A DNA stretch of 64,000 nt from positions 186,001-250,000 of the forward strand of contig DAOUBW010000048.1 of NCBI GenBank assembly GCA_034432555.1, in the 5' to 3' direction. Numbering within the stretch: the stretch's first letter is position 1; each line of letters starts with the position of its first letter. Below are positions 51,260 through 59,718 of the stretch, piece after piece. This DNA comes from CP2-2F sp034432555 (GTDB lineage Bacteria > Chloroflexota > Anaerolineae > Aggregatilineales > UBA2796). The position numbers and the translations under genes were made by a program. Below the pieces are notes generated by a model. It had not been told where the DNA came from. It made no database searches and was given only the letters and a program-made list of their open reading frames with translations.

Positions 51260-52326
51260 CATTCAGCGAAATTCCTGCGCCCGAACGCATAGACGTGCAG
51301 GCGCCAGAGGGTAATTATGCAGTATATATCGGCAACAAGGCGCTCAAAACGCTGGACGTGATCATGCGGCTGCATGGTCTAGGTGGCAAGGCAGCCATCG
51401 TCACCAACCAAGTTCTAGCGCCGCTGTACGGCAATATGTTGGCGGAGTTACTGGGTGTGCCGCTGATCATCATTTCGGATGGTGAACAGCACAAAACATT
51501 GGACGTTGTCCGCTTTGTCTATGATAGGCTGCTCGAATTGGGCATTGATCGGCAAGGCGTGCTGATTGCGCTTGGTGGCGGCGTGGTGGGCGATTTGGGG
51601 GGCTTTGCGGCTGCCACCTTCCTGCGCGGCATTGCCTTTGTGCAGGCGCCAACCAGCCTATTGGCAATGGTGGATGCCAGCATTGGCGGCAAGGTCGGTG
51701 TGGACTTGCCACAAGGCAAAAACTTGGTGGGCGCTTTCAAGCAGCCTGCTTTTGTCGTGGTTGATCCATCGCTGCTGCCAACGCTGCCTGATGTTGAATG
51801 GGTGTGCGGCGCGGCAGAGATCATCAAAAGCGGCTTGCTGCGCGATGCAAGTTTGCTGGATGCAGGGCTTTACCGACGCGATAACAAGGCATTCACAGGC
51901 GTGATTCGGCGCGCTATTCAGATCAAGGTGGATTATGTGCAGCGCGATCCGTATGAGCAAGACATCCGCGCCGAGCTGAATTTAGGGCATACCTTCGCGC
52001 ACGCCGTCGAGAAGGTCAGCGGCTATACGTGGCGGCACGGTGAGGCAGTCGGCTTTGGATTGGTGGCAGCTGCGCGCCTTTCACAGGCAGTTGGTTTGTG
52101 CAGCGCGGCGCTGCCTGATCAGGTGGAGCAGTTGGTTGGCGCAGTAGGCTTGCCGACGCGCTGCGGCTTTGAGCCAAGCGACGTGCGTGCTGCCATGCGT
52201 ACCGATAAGAAGCGGCAGGGCGAGGCGATGCGCTTTGTGCTGCTGCGCGAAGTGGGTCAGCCTGAGATACGCGACGATGTGCCATCGCAGGCGGTGCTGG
52301 ACGTGCTAGAAAGCCTGCGGGACTGA
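51256..52326 (+). CDS. aroB: 3-dehydroquinate synthase
   Basis: Second step of the shikimate pathway: NAD-dependent cyclisation of DAHP. 356 aa. NAD-binding LGGGVVGDLGGFAAATF is followed by ASIGGKVGVDLPQGKN, and the zinc ligands lie in CGAAEIIKSG, LNLGHTFAHAVE and WRHGEAVGFG. Translationally coupled to recN through a GTGA overlap. Normal length. Confidence 0.95.
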   Translation: MTFSEIPAPERIDVQAPEGNYAVYIGNKALKTLDVIMRLHGLGGKAAIVTNQVLAPLYGNMLAELLGVPLIIISDGEQHKTLDVVRFVYDRLLELGIDRQGVLIALGGGVVGDLGGFAAATFLRGIAFVQAPTSLLAMVDASIGGKVGVDLPQGKNLVGAFKQPAFVVVDPSLLPTLPDVEWVCGAAEIIKSGLLRDASLLDAGLYRRDNKAFTGVIRRAIQIKVDYVQRDPYEQDIRAELNLGHTFAHAVEKVSGYTWRHGEAVGFGLVAAARLSQAVGLCSAALPDQVEQLVGAVGLPTRCGFEPSDVRAAMRTDKKRQGEAMRFVLLREVGQPEIRDDVPSQAVLDVLESLRD

Positions 52327-52333
52327 CATGCGG

Positions 52334-53059
52334 TTATTCCTGCAAAATATACTGTTCCCATGCTTCACAGGCAATCGGCGCGATGTGCTTCACAAACTCG
52401 CGGTAGATTGCCTCTGCATAAACGCGAATCTCGTATTGCGCCTCATCCGCCATTCGTAGCTTGAGGAAATGCAGCATGTTATGCAAATTCTGCGTAATGT
52501 AGCCGGTGTAGTAGACGGCAAAGCCGCTCAGGAATAGGCGCGCTTGCTCACGCGCTACGCCTTGCGCCAGCGCGTGTTTGTAAAGCGCGTGTCCGCGTTC
52601 GTAGTGCGCGATTAGTTCCCGTGTGAGCGCGGCGCCTGCCTCTGATTCTAATTCACCGAGGCTGCCCTGCTTATTGCTGGACGATTGCTTGCGCCACACC
52701 GTCGGCGTGTGATATTCATCCTCAGGCAGTTCGATATACCGTCCACTCATGAGATTATAGGATGCCATGCGGTGCCTGACCCACTGCCACCAGACGACAA
52801 GCGGCGCATGGACTCTGAAGGTGAACACCACATGCTCAAAGGGTGTTGTATGACGGTGCTTCATCAGATAGTGGATCAGCTTACGGTCTGCTTCTTCGCC
52901 TTTGCTCTCGCCCATGAAGCTGACACGCGCCGACGCCACAATTGCTGCATCGGCACGGATGCCCGTGGCAGGGTGCGGCATTACGTCTTGCAGCTCCACA
53001 TAGCCGCGATCCAGCACGGCAATGCGCTTGCCTACAAGGCTGTTCAGGTCATCACCCAC
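52334..53059 (-). CDS. thyX: FAD-dependent thymidylate synthase
   Basis: Makes dTMP from dUMP using FAD and methylene-THF. 241 aa. The ThyX motif is RHRMASYNLMSGRY (about 131-144), followed by PEDEYHTP. HTTPFEHVVFTFRVHAPL and the C-terminal LHNMLHFLKLR block complete the fold. GTG start. It stands apart from the aroB operon, on the opposite strand. No thyA is seen here. Confidence 0.95.
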   Translation of the reverse strand: MGDDLNSLVGKRIAVLDRGYVELQDVMPHPATGIRADAAIVASARVSFMGESKGEEADRKLIHYLMKHRHTTPFEHVVFTFRVHAPLVVWWQWVRHRMASYNLMSGRYIELPEDEYHTPTVWRKQSSSNKQGSLGELESEAGAALTRELIAHYERGHALYKHALAQGVAREQARLFLSGFAVYYTGYITQNLHNMLHFLKLRMADEAQYEIRVYAEAIYREFVKHIAPIACEAWEQYILQE

Positions 53060-53072
53060 AAAAAGACTCCTT

Positions 53073-53666
53073 CTATAGCAAACTGTTGAGGATACGACTC
53101 AGGATAAGGACATACAAAGGGATACCGAGAATCGCCATCAGCACGATGAGCGCATCGCGTAGGCGGCGGCGGCGCGCCAGCCATAGCACATAGGTGGCGG
53201 GAACGGCGTCTGCACTGCTCAGCGCGCAGCGCTCGGTGAGGGCGGCACGCAGCGCCTCAGGCTGCGCCAAGCGCGCCGTGAGCAAGAGACGCTGATGGGG
53301 CGGTGCTTCACTAGGCAAGGCAGCGCTCAGCGCTTGCGGTGGTAGATCGGGCTGAGGGGCGGGCAACTCACGGTAGAGCAGCGCTAAGCCGCCGCGTTTG
53401 GTCAGGCTGAAGCCGCGCACTTGCCCATAAGGAATACGCCGCACACGCCCACTCACAGAGCCTTGCAGGAGAAGATACGCATCATAAAGGCGCACGCCGC
53501 GCTTTTGGCGCAGCACTTGCAGGCACGCCCAAATGAAGATGCCGCAGGCGCTGCCAAAGAATGCCAAACCGAACACATTTCCTAGCCACAGCCCAAGCGC
53601 TGCCATGCCAAGCAGAATGAGCGCAACTGAGGGCGTCAGGCGCTCTGTATGGTAAGAGAAGATCAT
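53073..53666 (-). CDS. Membrane protein, possibly PH-like
   Basis: 197 aa. Two hydrophobic helices at the N-terminus (about 12-50) and one at the C-terminus (about 172-192). The intervening soluble region (GVRLYDAYLLLQGSVSGRVRRI) looks like a beta sandwich of the bacterial PH type, but the match is weak. The start is 8 bp after the stop of the upstream PqqD-like gene (minus strand), so the two are probably cotranscribed. Confidence 0.6.
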   Translation of the reverse strand: MIFSYHTERLTPSVALILLGMAALGLWLGNVFGLAFFGSACGIFIWACLQVLRQKRGVRLYDAYLLLQGSVSGRVRRIPYGQVRGFSLTKRGGLALLYRELPAPQPDLPPQALSAALPSEAPPHQRLLLTARLAQPEALRAALTERCALSSADAVPATYVLWLARRRRLRDALIVLMAILGIPLYVLILSRILNSLL

Positions 53667-53674
53667 AGGTGTGC

Positions 53675-54061
53675 TTAGAACCAGCCTTCGGCGCGCATAC
53701 TGGCAGCAGCGCGGTATGGGTCTTGCTCATCCAGCGGCATGGTCAAGTGGTAGGGCTGTGGCTGCGGCTCTAGTTCCACATAGAGGATGCCTTCCGCGCT
53801 TAGTGCGCCAATCATGGCGGACGCACTGCGTGAGACTTCCTCAATGGGCAAGGCGGCATTCACGGCAATTTCAATGGCAATCTCGTGGAGCGTGGTCATG
53901 CCATCAATCCGCAGCCACAGCTCCGCGCCGAATGGATCAAGGCGGACGTGGCGGTTTTGGTAGCGGTCATGGACGATGACAGCATCAGGCAGCACACTGT
54001 AGACGCCATCGCGGCGCGGGTAGCGCAGCAAGGTTACCGAGAAGGGAGCGATATTCGTCAT
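53675..54061 (-). CDS. PqqD-like peptide-carrier domain protein
   Basis: About 128 aa. VHDRYQNRHVRLDPFGAELWLRIDGMTTLHEIAIEI follows the PqqD pattern (a short winged helix that delivers peptides to radical SAM enzymes). No radical SAM enzyme or precursor peptide is seen nearby, so a different role is possible. Start at ATG 54061, after GAGG. The acidic C-terminal tail (MPLDEQDPYRAA) is unusual. Confidence 0.65.
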   Translation of the reverse strand: MTNIAPFSVTLLRYPRRDGVYSVLPDAVIVHDRYQNRHVRLDPFGAELWLRIDGMTTLHEIAIEIAVNAALPIEEVSRSASAMIGALSAEGILYVELEPQPQPYHLTMPLDEQDPYRAAASMRAEGWF

Positions 54062-54103
54062 GGCACGCCTCACAAATCCACACGAAAACGAACAGGCAGC
54101 CGC

Positions 54104-54682
54104 CTAGCCCAGATTTTGCAGCGCCAGCAGCACCCGTGCCTCAACCTGTTGTGGTGCATCGCGTGGTAAGCGCTGCAAGGCGCTTTGCGCCTCCACAATG
54201 CTAAAGCCCATGCTGGTTAGCGCGGCGATCACATCCGTATCCACATCGTTGATGGCAGCCAGTTCACTGAGCGCGTCGGCAGCGATACCGATTTTATCCT
54301 TTAATTCAAAGATAATCTTCTCGGCTGTTTTTTTACCAATACCCGGCACACGGGTGAGCAAATCAGGTTCGGCGCGGCGCACAGCAAGCCGTAGTTGATC
54401 GGCGCTGAGCGTGCTGAGGATGGCGAGCGCAATTTTAGCGCCAACGCCAGAGACCGTGATCAGCACCTCAAAGATGGCACGTTCATCCTCACTGCTGAAG
54501 CCATAAAGGCTGATCTCATCTTCGCGCACAATCAGATGCGTGTAGAGCATCACCTCTGCGCCAAGCTGTGCGATCTCAAAGACGCTGCGCGGCACGCGGA
54601 CGCGCAGCCCAACGCCGCCGACCATGATCACGACCGAATCCTTATCGCTCTTGACGATATGCCCACCAATACGTTCGATCAT
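54104..54682 (-). CDS. ruvA: Holliday junction-binding protein RuvA
   Basis: Tetramerises on Holliday junctions and loads RuvB. About 192 aa. N-terminal OB-fold (MIERIGGHIVKSDKDSVVI), tandem helix-hairpin-helices (VSGVGAKIALAIL, VPGIGKKTAEKII) and the C-terminal RuvB-binding domain (ALTSMGFSIVEAQSAL). Full length. Start at ATG 54682; the GTG three bases earlier is possible. Confidence 0.95.
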   Translation of the reverse strand: MIERIGGHIVKSDKDSVVIMVGGVGLRVRVPRSVFEIAQLGAEVMLYTHLIVREDEISLYGFSSEDERAIFEVLITVSGVGAKIALAILSTLSADQLRLAVRRAEPDLLTRVPGIGKKTAEKIIFELKDKIGIAADALSELAAINDVDTDVIAALTSMGFSIVEAQSALQRLPRDAPQQVEARVLLALQNLG

Positions 54683-54689
54683 CACGTCA

Positions 54690-54752
54690 CCAGTTTTTCT
54701 TGCTCACGGGCGATGTTGATCAGTGGCAAGATTAACAACAGTCGCACGCGGG
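54690..54752 (-). other. Short C-terminal-like ORF remnant between ruvA and the frameshifted gene
   Basis: A GTG-initiated 21-codon frame (VRLLLILPLINIAREQEKLV) upstream of ruvA. The IAREQEKLVT end faintly resembles the last strand region of PIN-type toxins. Too short to assign. Confidence 0.2.
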
Positions 54753-54999
54753 CTAATCGGCATTAAAATCCTCCGAGTGCCGAGCGATCACCTTGTTGAC
54801 CGCAGCCCGATAGGCAGGGGCGGTATAGTAGCGCTTGGCATTCTCGAACTTCAGATAGGTGTTCAGCGTCTCGGAATCCAGATCGCGTAGCAACCTGTTT
54901 TTCGCGCAACAGCGGATGAATCTGATCATAGACGCGCTGCCCATCATCTGAAGGGATGCAATACGCGCCCCGTTGCTCACCCAAAGGAATGCGGTTCAT
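54753..54999 (-). pseudogene. Frameshifted small gene between ruvC and ruvA
   Basis: A good start (TGAGGA, six nt, ATG at 54999) opens a frame MNRIPLGEQRGAYCIP to HPLLREK. A shift at the A5 run (54898-54902 on the plus strand, T5) joins LLRDLDSETLNTYLKFENAK and a normal C-terminus ending EDFNAD at 54753. Together they give a coherent protein of about 82 aa; apart, neither frame has a proper N- and C-terminus. Family not recognised. It may be a decayed gene, a programmed frameshift or a sequence error. Confidence 0.5.
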
Positions 55000-55016
55000 G
55001 ATTTTTCCTCATCTAT

Positions 55017-55100
55017 TCAGAAGAAAAGTTCTTCTGTGTCGGCGTCTTCATCTACCAGTTGGTAGCAACGCTCATCCGATTTTAGCGCAATTTGCACCAC
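55017..55100 (-). CDS. Very short ORF upstream of the frameshifted gene
   Basis: A GTG-started 27-codon frame ending in EDADTEELFF, 17 bp before the frameshifted gene's ATG. Acidic C-terminus, no recognisable family. It may be a partner antitoxin-like peptide or the tail of a lost gene. Confidence 0.25.
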   Translation of the reverse strand: MVQIALKSDERCYQLVDEDADTEELFF

Positions 55101-55125
55101 CCTGCCTATGAGACTGGTAGCATGG

Positions 55126-55620
55126 CTACTCGCTCACCAAGTGTTCCCAGCGCGAGCTTTGCAGCGCCGTAATCGCAATTGCCAGTGCGTCGGCGGCGTC
55201 ATCCGGCTTGGGAATATGATCCATGCTCAGCAGCGTCTTGACCATTTCCTGCACCTGCTTTTTTGGCGCATTGCCAGAGCCTGCCACCGTCTGCTTGACC
55301 TCTGCTGGCTTATATTCGCGGATTTTCAAGCGGGCATCGGCAAGCGCCATCAGCGTGACACCACGCCCTTGCGCCACTGTGATCGCCGCTGTGATGTTTT
55401 TGCCGAAAAACATTTCTTCAATGGCTGCCTCATCAGGCTGATGTTCGGCGATCAAGCGCTTCACTTCGGCATAGATGTGCTGGAGGCGCTGCGGCATCGG
55501 CGTGCTGGGCGGTGTGGTGATCACGCCGTAGGCGACGGCTTGCGGCGTGCCGTCCACGTCCTCACGCACAAAGGCGTAGCCTGTGGTTGCCGTGCCGGGA
55601 TCAATTCCCATGATGAGCAT
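55126..55620 (-). CDS. ruvC: Holliday junction resolvase RuvC
   Basis: Cuts Holliday junctions symmetrically. About 164 aa. Catalytic acids: Asp in MGIDPGTATTGYAF, Glu in IEEMFFGKN and Asp in DAADALAIAI. The start at ATG 55620 is 9 nt after GAGG; the GTG at 55635 overlaps that site. ruvA lies 440 bp downstream, separated by the decayed small ORFs. Confidence 0.95.
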   Translation of the reverse strand: MLIMGIDPGTATTGYAFVREDVDGTPQAVAYGVITTPPSTPMPQRLQHIYAEVKRLIAEHQPDEAAIEEMFFGKNITAAITVAQGRGVTLMALADARLKIREYKPAEVKQTVAGSGNAPKKQVQEMVKTLLSMDHIPKPDDAADALAIAITALQSSRWEHLVSE

Positions 55621-55685
55621 TCGCCAAGACCTCACTCTTTAGGTAACATTTCCCAATTATACCACTGAATGGACGTGATCCCGCG

Positions 55686-56804
55686 ATGCGGCTCGCCCTT
55701 GTTCACGATTGGCTTAACCAAGTGGGCGGCGCAGAAGATGTGCTGACCGAGTTGGTTGGCATGTTTCCCGAAGCGCCGCTATACACCAGCCTCTATTGGC
55801 GCGAAAAAATGCCCGTTGCGTGGCAAAATTGGCAGATTCGCACGCTGTGGATGGATAAACTTCCGCAGATTTACCAACACCATCAGCGCTATTTGCCCTT
55901 GTATCCGATGGCGTTTGGCGGACTCGACTTGTCTACCTATGATGTAGTCCTCAGCAACAAAAGCGGCTTTTGCCATGGCGTGCGAACGCAGCGCGGCAGC
56001 CGCAAAGCACTGCATATTTGCTATTGCCTTGCGCCAACACGCTATGTGTGGCAGTACGACGCCTATGTGCAGCGCGAGAATCTGGGCGGCGCGGTGAAGG
56101 CAGCCCTGCGCCCAGTGATCGGGATGTTGCGCCGTTGGGACTATGCTGCCGCGCAACGCGTGGATCATTTCATCGCCATTTCCACCGAGATACAGGCGCG
56201 CATCAAGGCGTTTTATGGACGTGATTCAACGATCATTTTTCCGCCAACCGATACAGCGCGCTTCACGCCTGTGCCTGCCGATCAGATCGGCGATTACTAC
56301 CTGATCCTCTCGCGCCTTGTGCCATATAAGCGCGTGGATTTGGCAGTGCAAGCCTGTACGCGGCTTGGCTTGCCGCTCTTGGTTGGCGGCAGCGGGCGTG
56401 ATCGGGAACGCTTGGAGCGCATGGCGGGCGAGACGGTGAAATTCTTGGGCTATGTGCCAGAGGACGACGTGCCGCAGCTTATGGCGCGCTGCAAAGCATT
56501 CATCTTTCCCGGTCTAGAGGATTTTGGCATTACGCCGGTGCAGGCACAGGCAGCAGGTAGACCGGTGATTGCCTTTCGCGGCGGTGGCACCTTAGATACC
56601 GTGCGCGAAGGCGAGACGGGCATCTTTTTCGACGCGCCAACCGTGGAGGCATTGGTAGCGGCGCTTAATCATTTTGAAGATTTACAGATGGCACAGTGGG
56701 CTGATCGGCAAGCAATCCGCGCCCATGCCCTACGCTTTGACCGTGCTATTTTCGAGCGCGAACTGCGCGCTTTTATCGAGGCTGCCTACGCTCAGCGGCG
56801 TTGA
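55686..56804 (+). CDS. GT4-family glycosyltransferase
   Basis: 372 aa, GT-B fold, probably building a surface polysaccharide or glycolipid. N-terminal VHDWLNQVGGAEDVLTELV binds the acceptor. The C-terminal nucleotide-sugar motif is AFIFPGLEDFGITPVQAQAAGRPV, with the E-x7-E pattern. LLVGGSGRDRERLERMA is the usual linker block. Donor sugar unknown. The 3' end overlaps the end of the convergent response regulator by 13 bp. Confidence 0.87.
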   Translation: MRLALVHDWLNQVGGAEDVLTELVGMFPEAPLYTSLYWREKMPVAWQNWQIRTLWMDKLPQIYQHHQRYLPLYPMAFGGLDLSTYDVVLSNKSGFCHGVRTQRGSRKALHICYCLAPTRYVWQYDAYVQRENLGGAVKAALRPVIGMLRRWDYAAAQRVDHFIAISTEIQARIKAFYGRDSTIIFPPTDTARFTPVPADQIGDYYLILSRLVPYKRVDLAVQACTRLGLPLLVGGSGRDRERLERMAGETVKFLGYVPEDDVPQLMARCKAFIFPGLEDFGITPVQAQAAGRPVIAFRGGGTLDTVREGETGIFFDAPTVEALVAALNHFEDLQMAQWADRQAIRAHALRFDRAIFERELRAFIEAAYAQRR

Positions 56805-57493
56805 GCATCCACGCTGAGGGTGTAGCCGCGCCCATGCGCTGAAGTCACTACACGCGGGCGGTCGGGATCATTCTCCAGCTTGCGGCGCAAATTTCGCACA
56901 TGGTTGCGCACAAGGGCAGGGTCGCCGCTGCCGGGCGGATAATGCCAAACAAGCTGGAGCAGTTCGGTGGCAGTTAGATATTCGCCGGGCTGCTGGCTCA
57001 GCACTTCCAAGAGGTCAAATTCGGTGGGCGTTAGCTCAACGGGGCGTCCGTGCAGTTTGATAGCGCGCTCATTGGAATAAATGATCAAGGGTGCGGCAGT
57101 TGCCACACGCTGGCTGCGCCGCAGCAGCGCACGTAAACGCGCCGCCAGTTCACGGGCATTAAGGGATGCACGTCGCAAGCAATCATCTGCGCCAGCATCC
57201 AGTGCTTGGGCAATGGCATAGGCGCTGCCACTCACGAGGCACAGCAAGGCAGACTGGGCAGCACGCGGCAGCGTTCGGACGCGACGGCAGAGCAGTTCGG
57301 CATCGCTTGGGAAACTAGCAAGATCAAGAATGATCAACTCGATGGTGCAGCGGTGCACCTGATCCGAGAGCGCTTCAGGCGTTTCCACAGCTAGAATGTG
57401 ATGATCGCCATCCAAGGCTGCTTCACGCAGCACAGCTAAGACGGTGGCATCTCTGGTCAAAAGTGCAATCGCAGACATAGTCGCTTGCCTCAT
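56792..57493 (-). CDS. OmpR-type response regulator with degenerate receiver
   Basis: 233 aa. The N-terminal part (about 5-125) folds like a receiver: ELIILDLASF keeps the Asp, but the conserved Lys is not evident in the DDCLRRASLNARELAARL region. The C-terminal winged helix (about 145-228) has LTPTEFDLLEVLSQQPGEYL and NLRRKLENDPDRPRVV, with HGRGYTL, as in OmpR/PhoB. No histidine kinase is adjacent. Target genes unknown. Confidence 0.8.
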   Translation of the reverse strand: MRQATMSAIALLTRDATVLAVLREAALDGDHHILAVETPEALSDQVHRCTIELIILDLASFPSDAELLCRRVRTLPRAAQSALLCLVSGSAYAIAQALDAGADDCLRRASLNARELAARLRALLRRSQRVATAAPLIIYSNERAIKLHGRPVELTPTEFDLLEVLSQQPGEYLTATELLQLVWHYPPGSGDPALVRNHVRNLRRKLENDPDRPRVVTSAHGRGYTLSVDAQRR

Positions 57494-57712
57494 CGGATTC
57501 GGTGCAATTGTTTAGAAATGCTAACGGCTTTTGCACGGTTAAGCTAACTTGCACTCAGTATAGAGCAAAACAAGCTAAAAATTCGTGAAACTTATGTGAA
57601 TTTTGTCCGTGGCAAGCGGGCATTTTGGGCGGATAAGTAAGGGGCAGCCTGGCGTAAAAACCACCTAAATTGCCCTTTACAATTTTTAAGCGCTTTCCTG
57701 AACAGGTTTGCG

Positions 57713-58804
57713 CTAGAGCATCTCGCGGCAAGCGCGGTAAAGATCGTCCCAATCGTCCCGTGTTCGGACGACTGTCTCAAGGTATTCGAGCCACACGACG
57801 CGATCCTGAACAGGGTCTTTGACCACCGCGCCAAGCATTCCGCCCGCCAGATCAGCGGCACGCACCACACCATCGCCAAAGTGCGCCGCCATAGCGATGC
57901 CACTCGTCACCACCGAGATTGCCTCAGCCGTGCTGAGCGTGCTGCTCGGCACTTTCAGCTTGGTTTTGCCATCGGCTGTGATGCCGCTGCGCAGTTCGCG
58001 GAAAACAGTCACCACACGCTGAATTTCCAGCAGGGAAGGCGCTTCGGCAGGTAGTTCGAGCGCACGCCCGATGCTCTCTACGCGGCTGCGGACAATCTCG
58101 ACTTCTTCCGCCTGTGTTTCGGGCAAGGGCAGCACCACCGTATTAAAGCGGCGCTTGAGTGCGGAGGAGAGGTCGTTCACGCCGCGATCACGGTCATTAG
58201 AGGTGGCGATCACATTGAAGCCTTTCACCGCTTGCACTTCGGCGTTCAGTTCAGGAATGGGCAGCGTTTTTTCGGAAAGAATGGTGATGAGCGAATCCTG
58301 CACGTCGGATGGGATGCGCGTTAGTTCTTCCACCCGTGCGATCTTGCCGAGCGACATGGCGCGCATGAGTGGGCTTGCCACCAACGCCGCTATAGATGGA
58401 CCTTCCGCCAGCAGGCGTGCATAGTTCCAGCCATAGCGGATTGCCTCTTCGGGCGTGCCGGCGGTACCTTGAATGAGCAGCGTTGAATCGGCGGCGATGG
58501 CAGCCGCTAAATGCTCACTGACCCATGTCTTGGCGGTTCCCGGCACGCCAAGCAGCAGCAGAGCGCGATCCGTGGCAAGCGTGGCGATGGCTGCCTCAAT
58601 TAAGCGGCGCTGCCCAATGTATTTCGGCTGAATAGTCATGCCGTTGGGCAATGTGCCACCGAGCAGGTAGGTTGCCACTGCCCACGGCGAAAGCCGCCAA
58701 TTGGGCGGACGCGGGCGCGTATCGCTTTCGGCAAGGGCAGCCAATTCTTCGGCAAACTGCTGCTCGGCGTGCTGGCGCAAAACAGCGTTGAGTGGCTCTG
58801 TCAT
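57713..58804 (-). CDS. MoxR-like AAA+ ATPase
   Basis: About 363 aa, a chaperone-type ATPase. Walker A is LLGVPGTAKTWVSEHL. The Walker B-like site is ARVEELTRIPSDVQDSL (Glu-Glu rather than the usual Asp-Glu). The sensor 1 region is VIATSNDRDRGV, and the arginine-finger region is ALKRRFNTVVL. Start at ATG 58804, 9 nt after GGAGGAG. It is downstream of a STAS gene and a small unknown gene, likely one operon. MoxR partners usually carry VWA domains; none is visible. Confidence 0.85.
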   Translation of the reverse strand: MTEPLNAVLRQHAEQQFAEELAALAESDTRPRPPNWRLSPWAVATYLLGGTLPNGMTIQPKYIGQRRLIEAAIATLATDRALLLLGVPGTAKTWVSEHLAAAIAADSTLLIQGTAGTPEEAIRYGWNYARLLAEGPSIAALVASPLMRAMSLGKIARVEELTRIPSDVQDSLITILSEKTLPIPELNAEVQAVKGFNVIATSNDRDRGVNDLSSALKRRFNTVVLPLPETQAEEVEIVRSRVESIGRALELPAEAPSLLEIQRVVTVFRELRSGITADGKTKLKVPSSTLSTAEAISVVTSGIAMAAHFGDGVVRAADLAGGMLGAVVKDPVQDRVVWLEYLETVVRTRDDWDDLYRACREML

Positions 58805-58846
58805 GCGGGTTATCTCCTCCACGGGTCGAGTCAAGTGTGGTGCGGT

Positions 58847-59173
58847 TTACTCTGGCACGCCAAAGCGTTGGCGCAAGGCAGCGCGCCCATCCAGCGTGAG
58901 TTGGAGTTCCTGTGGGCTATCATAGACCAGCGCATCAAAGCGCGCACGCGGCGCACGCTGGCGCAGATCAGCCAGCAGATCGGTGGCAAAATCACGCCGC
59001 GCCAAGACCGTAATGCTAATTGAAGCGCGCACGGGCAGCAAATCCAGCAGATCAGGCGTGCTGAAGACGACGGGACGAAACTCGCTCCAATAGCGGCGGG
59101 CTGCCACCAACACCCACTCGGCGCTGAGATCGGGCGGCACATATAGAACGTGATATGTGGTGATGCTCTGCAC
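58847..59173 (-). CDS. Hypothetical protein between STAS and MoxR genes
   Basis: 108 aa, no recognised family. SITTYHVLYVPPDLSAEW begins it and LVYDSPQELQLTLDGRAALR ends it. The alpha/beta composition and lack of a signal suggest a small cytosolic protein. Its GTG start overlaps the STAS stop by one base (TAGTG), indicating translational coupling. Confidence 0.6.
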   Translation of the reverse strand: MQSITTYHVLYVPPDLSAEWVLVAARRYWSEFRPVVFSTPDLLDLLPVRASISITVLARRDFATDLLADLRQRAPRARFDALVYDSPQELQLTLDGRAALRQRFGVPE

Positions 59174-59643
59174 TAAGCGTCCGGCTTCTCAACTGGCGGC
59201 GCGGCTTTGGCTTGCACCTCTGGCTCGTCCGCAACGGCTGGTGGCGCAGTTTCTTCCACAGCGGTTTTCGCCACAACGGGCGGTGGCGCTGCCTTAGATT
59301 GCATCTCTGCCTCGTCGGCGACCAAAGTCAGGCGTTCCGTCAAGCCCACCATGCGGAACAACTTGCGATTATGCGAGTTTAGACCGTAGGCAAAAACTTT
59401 GCGCCCGGCGGCGGTTGCATCTTCCACAAGGCTGATAATCAAGCCAATGCCCGCGCTGTTCAGATAGTCGGTTGCGCTGAAGTTAAAGCCGATTGCCCTG
59501 ACGCGCTGCACTGCCAGTCGGTTATATGCTGCATAGGCGTTTTCGCGTGTTTGTGCCGTCACATCACGTGGGAAATCAATATAGCCAAGTGTGCCTGTGC
59601 TGTCTTGCCGCGCGCCTACTTCTGGTTGTGCCACCCTTCCCAT
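59173..59643 (-). CDS. STAS-domain (anti-sigma-antagonist-like) protein
   Basis: 156 aa. Residues about 15-105 form a STAS fold (FNFSATDYLNSAGIGLIISL with the family's D-Y-x-N-S-A-G-I-G block; the Ser in NSAG is the phosphorylation position). The C-terminal 50 residues are Ala/Pro/Glu-rich low-complexity with repeated KAAPP. It probably senses or signals by phosphorylation. Operon with the small hypothetical and MoxR. Confidence 0.8.
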   Translation of the reverse strand: MGRVAQPEVGARQDSTGTLGYIDFPRDVTAQTRENAYAAYNRLAVQRVRAIGFNFSATDYLNSAGIGLIISLVEDATAAGRKVFAYGLNSHNRKLFRMVGLTERLTLVADEAEMQSKAAPPPVVAKTAVEETAPPAVADEPEVQAKAAPPVEKPDA

Positions 59644-59718
59644 CCTTTTCTAACGCATTGCCTCGTTCGTATTGTAACTTAACTTTGCCCACAGGCGCAT
59701 TGTGCAGATTGTGATGTG

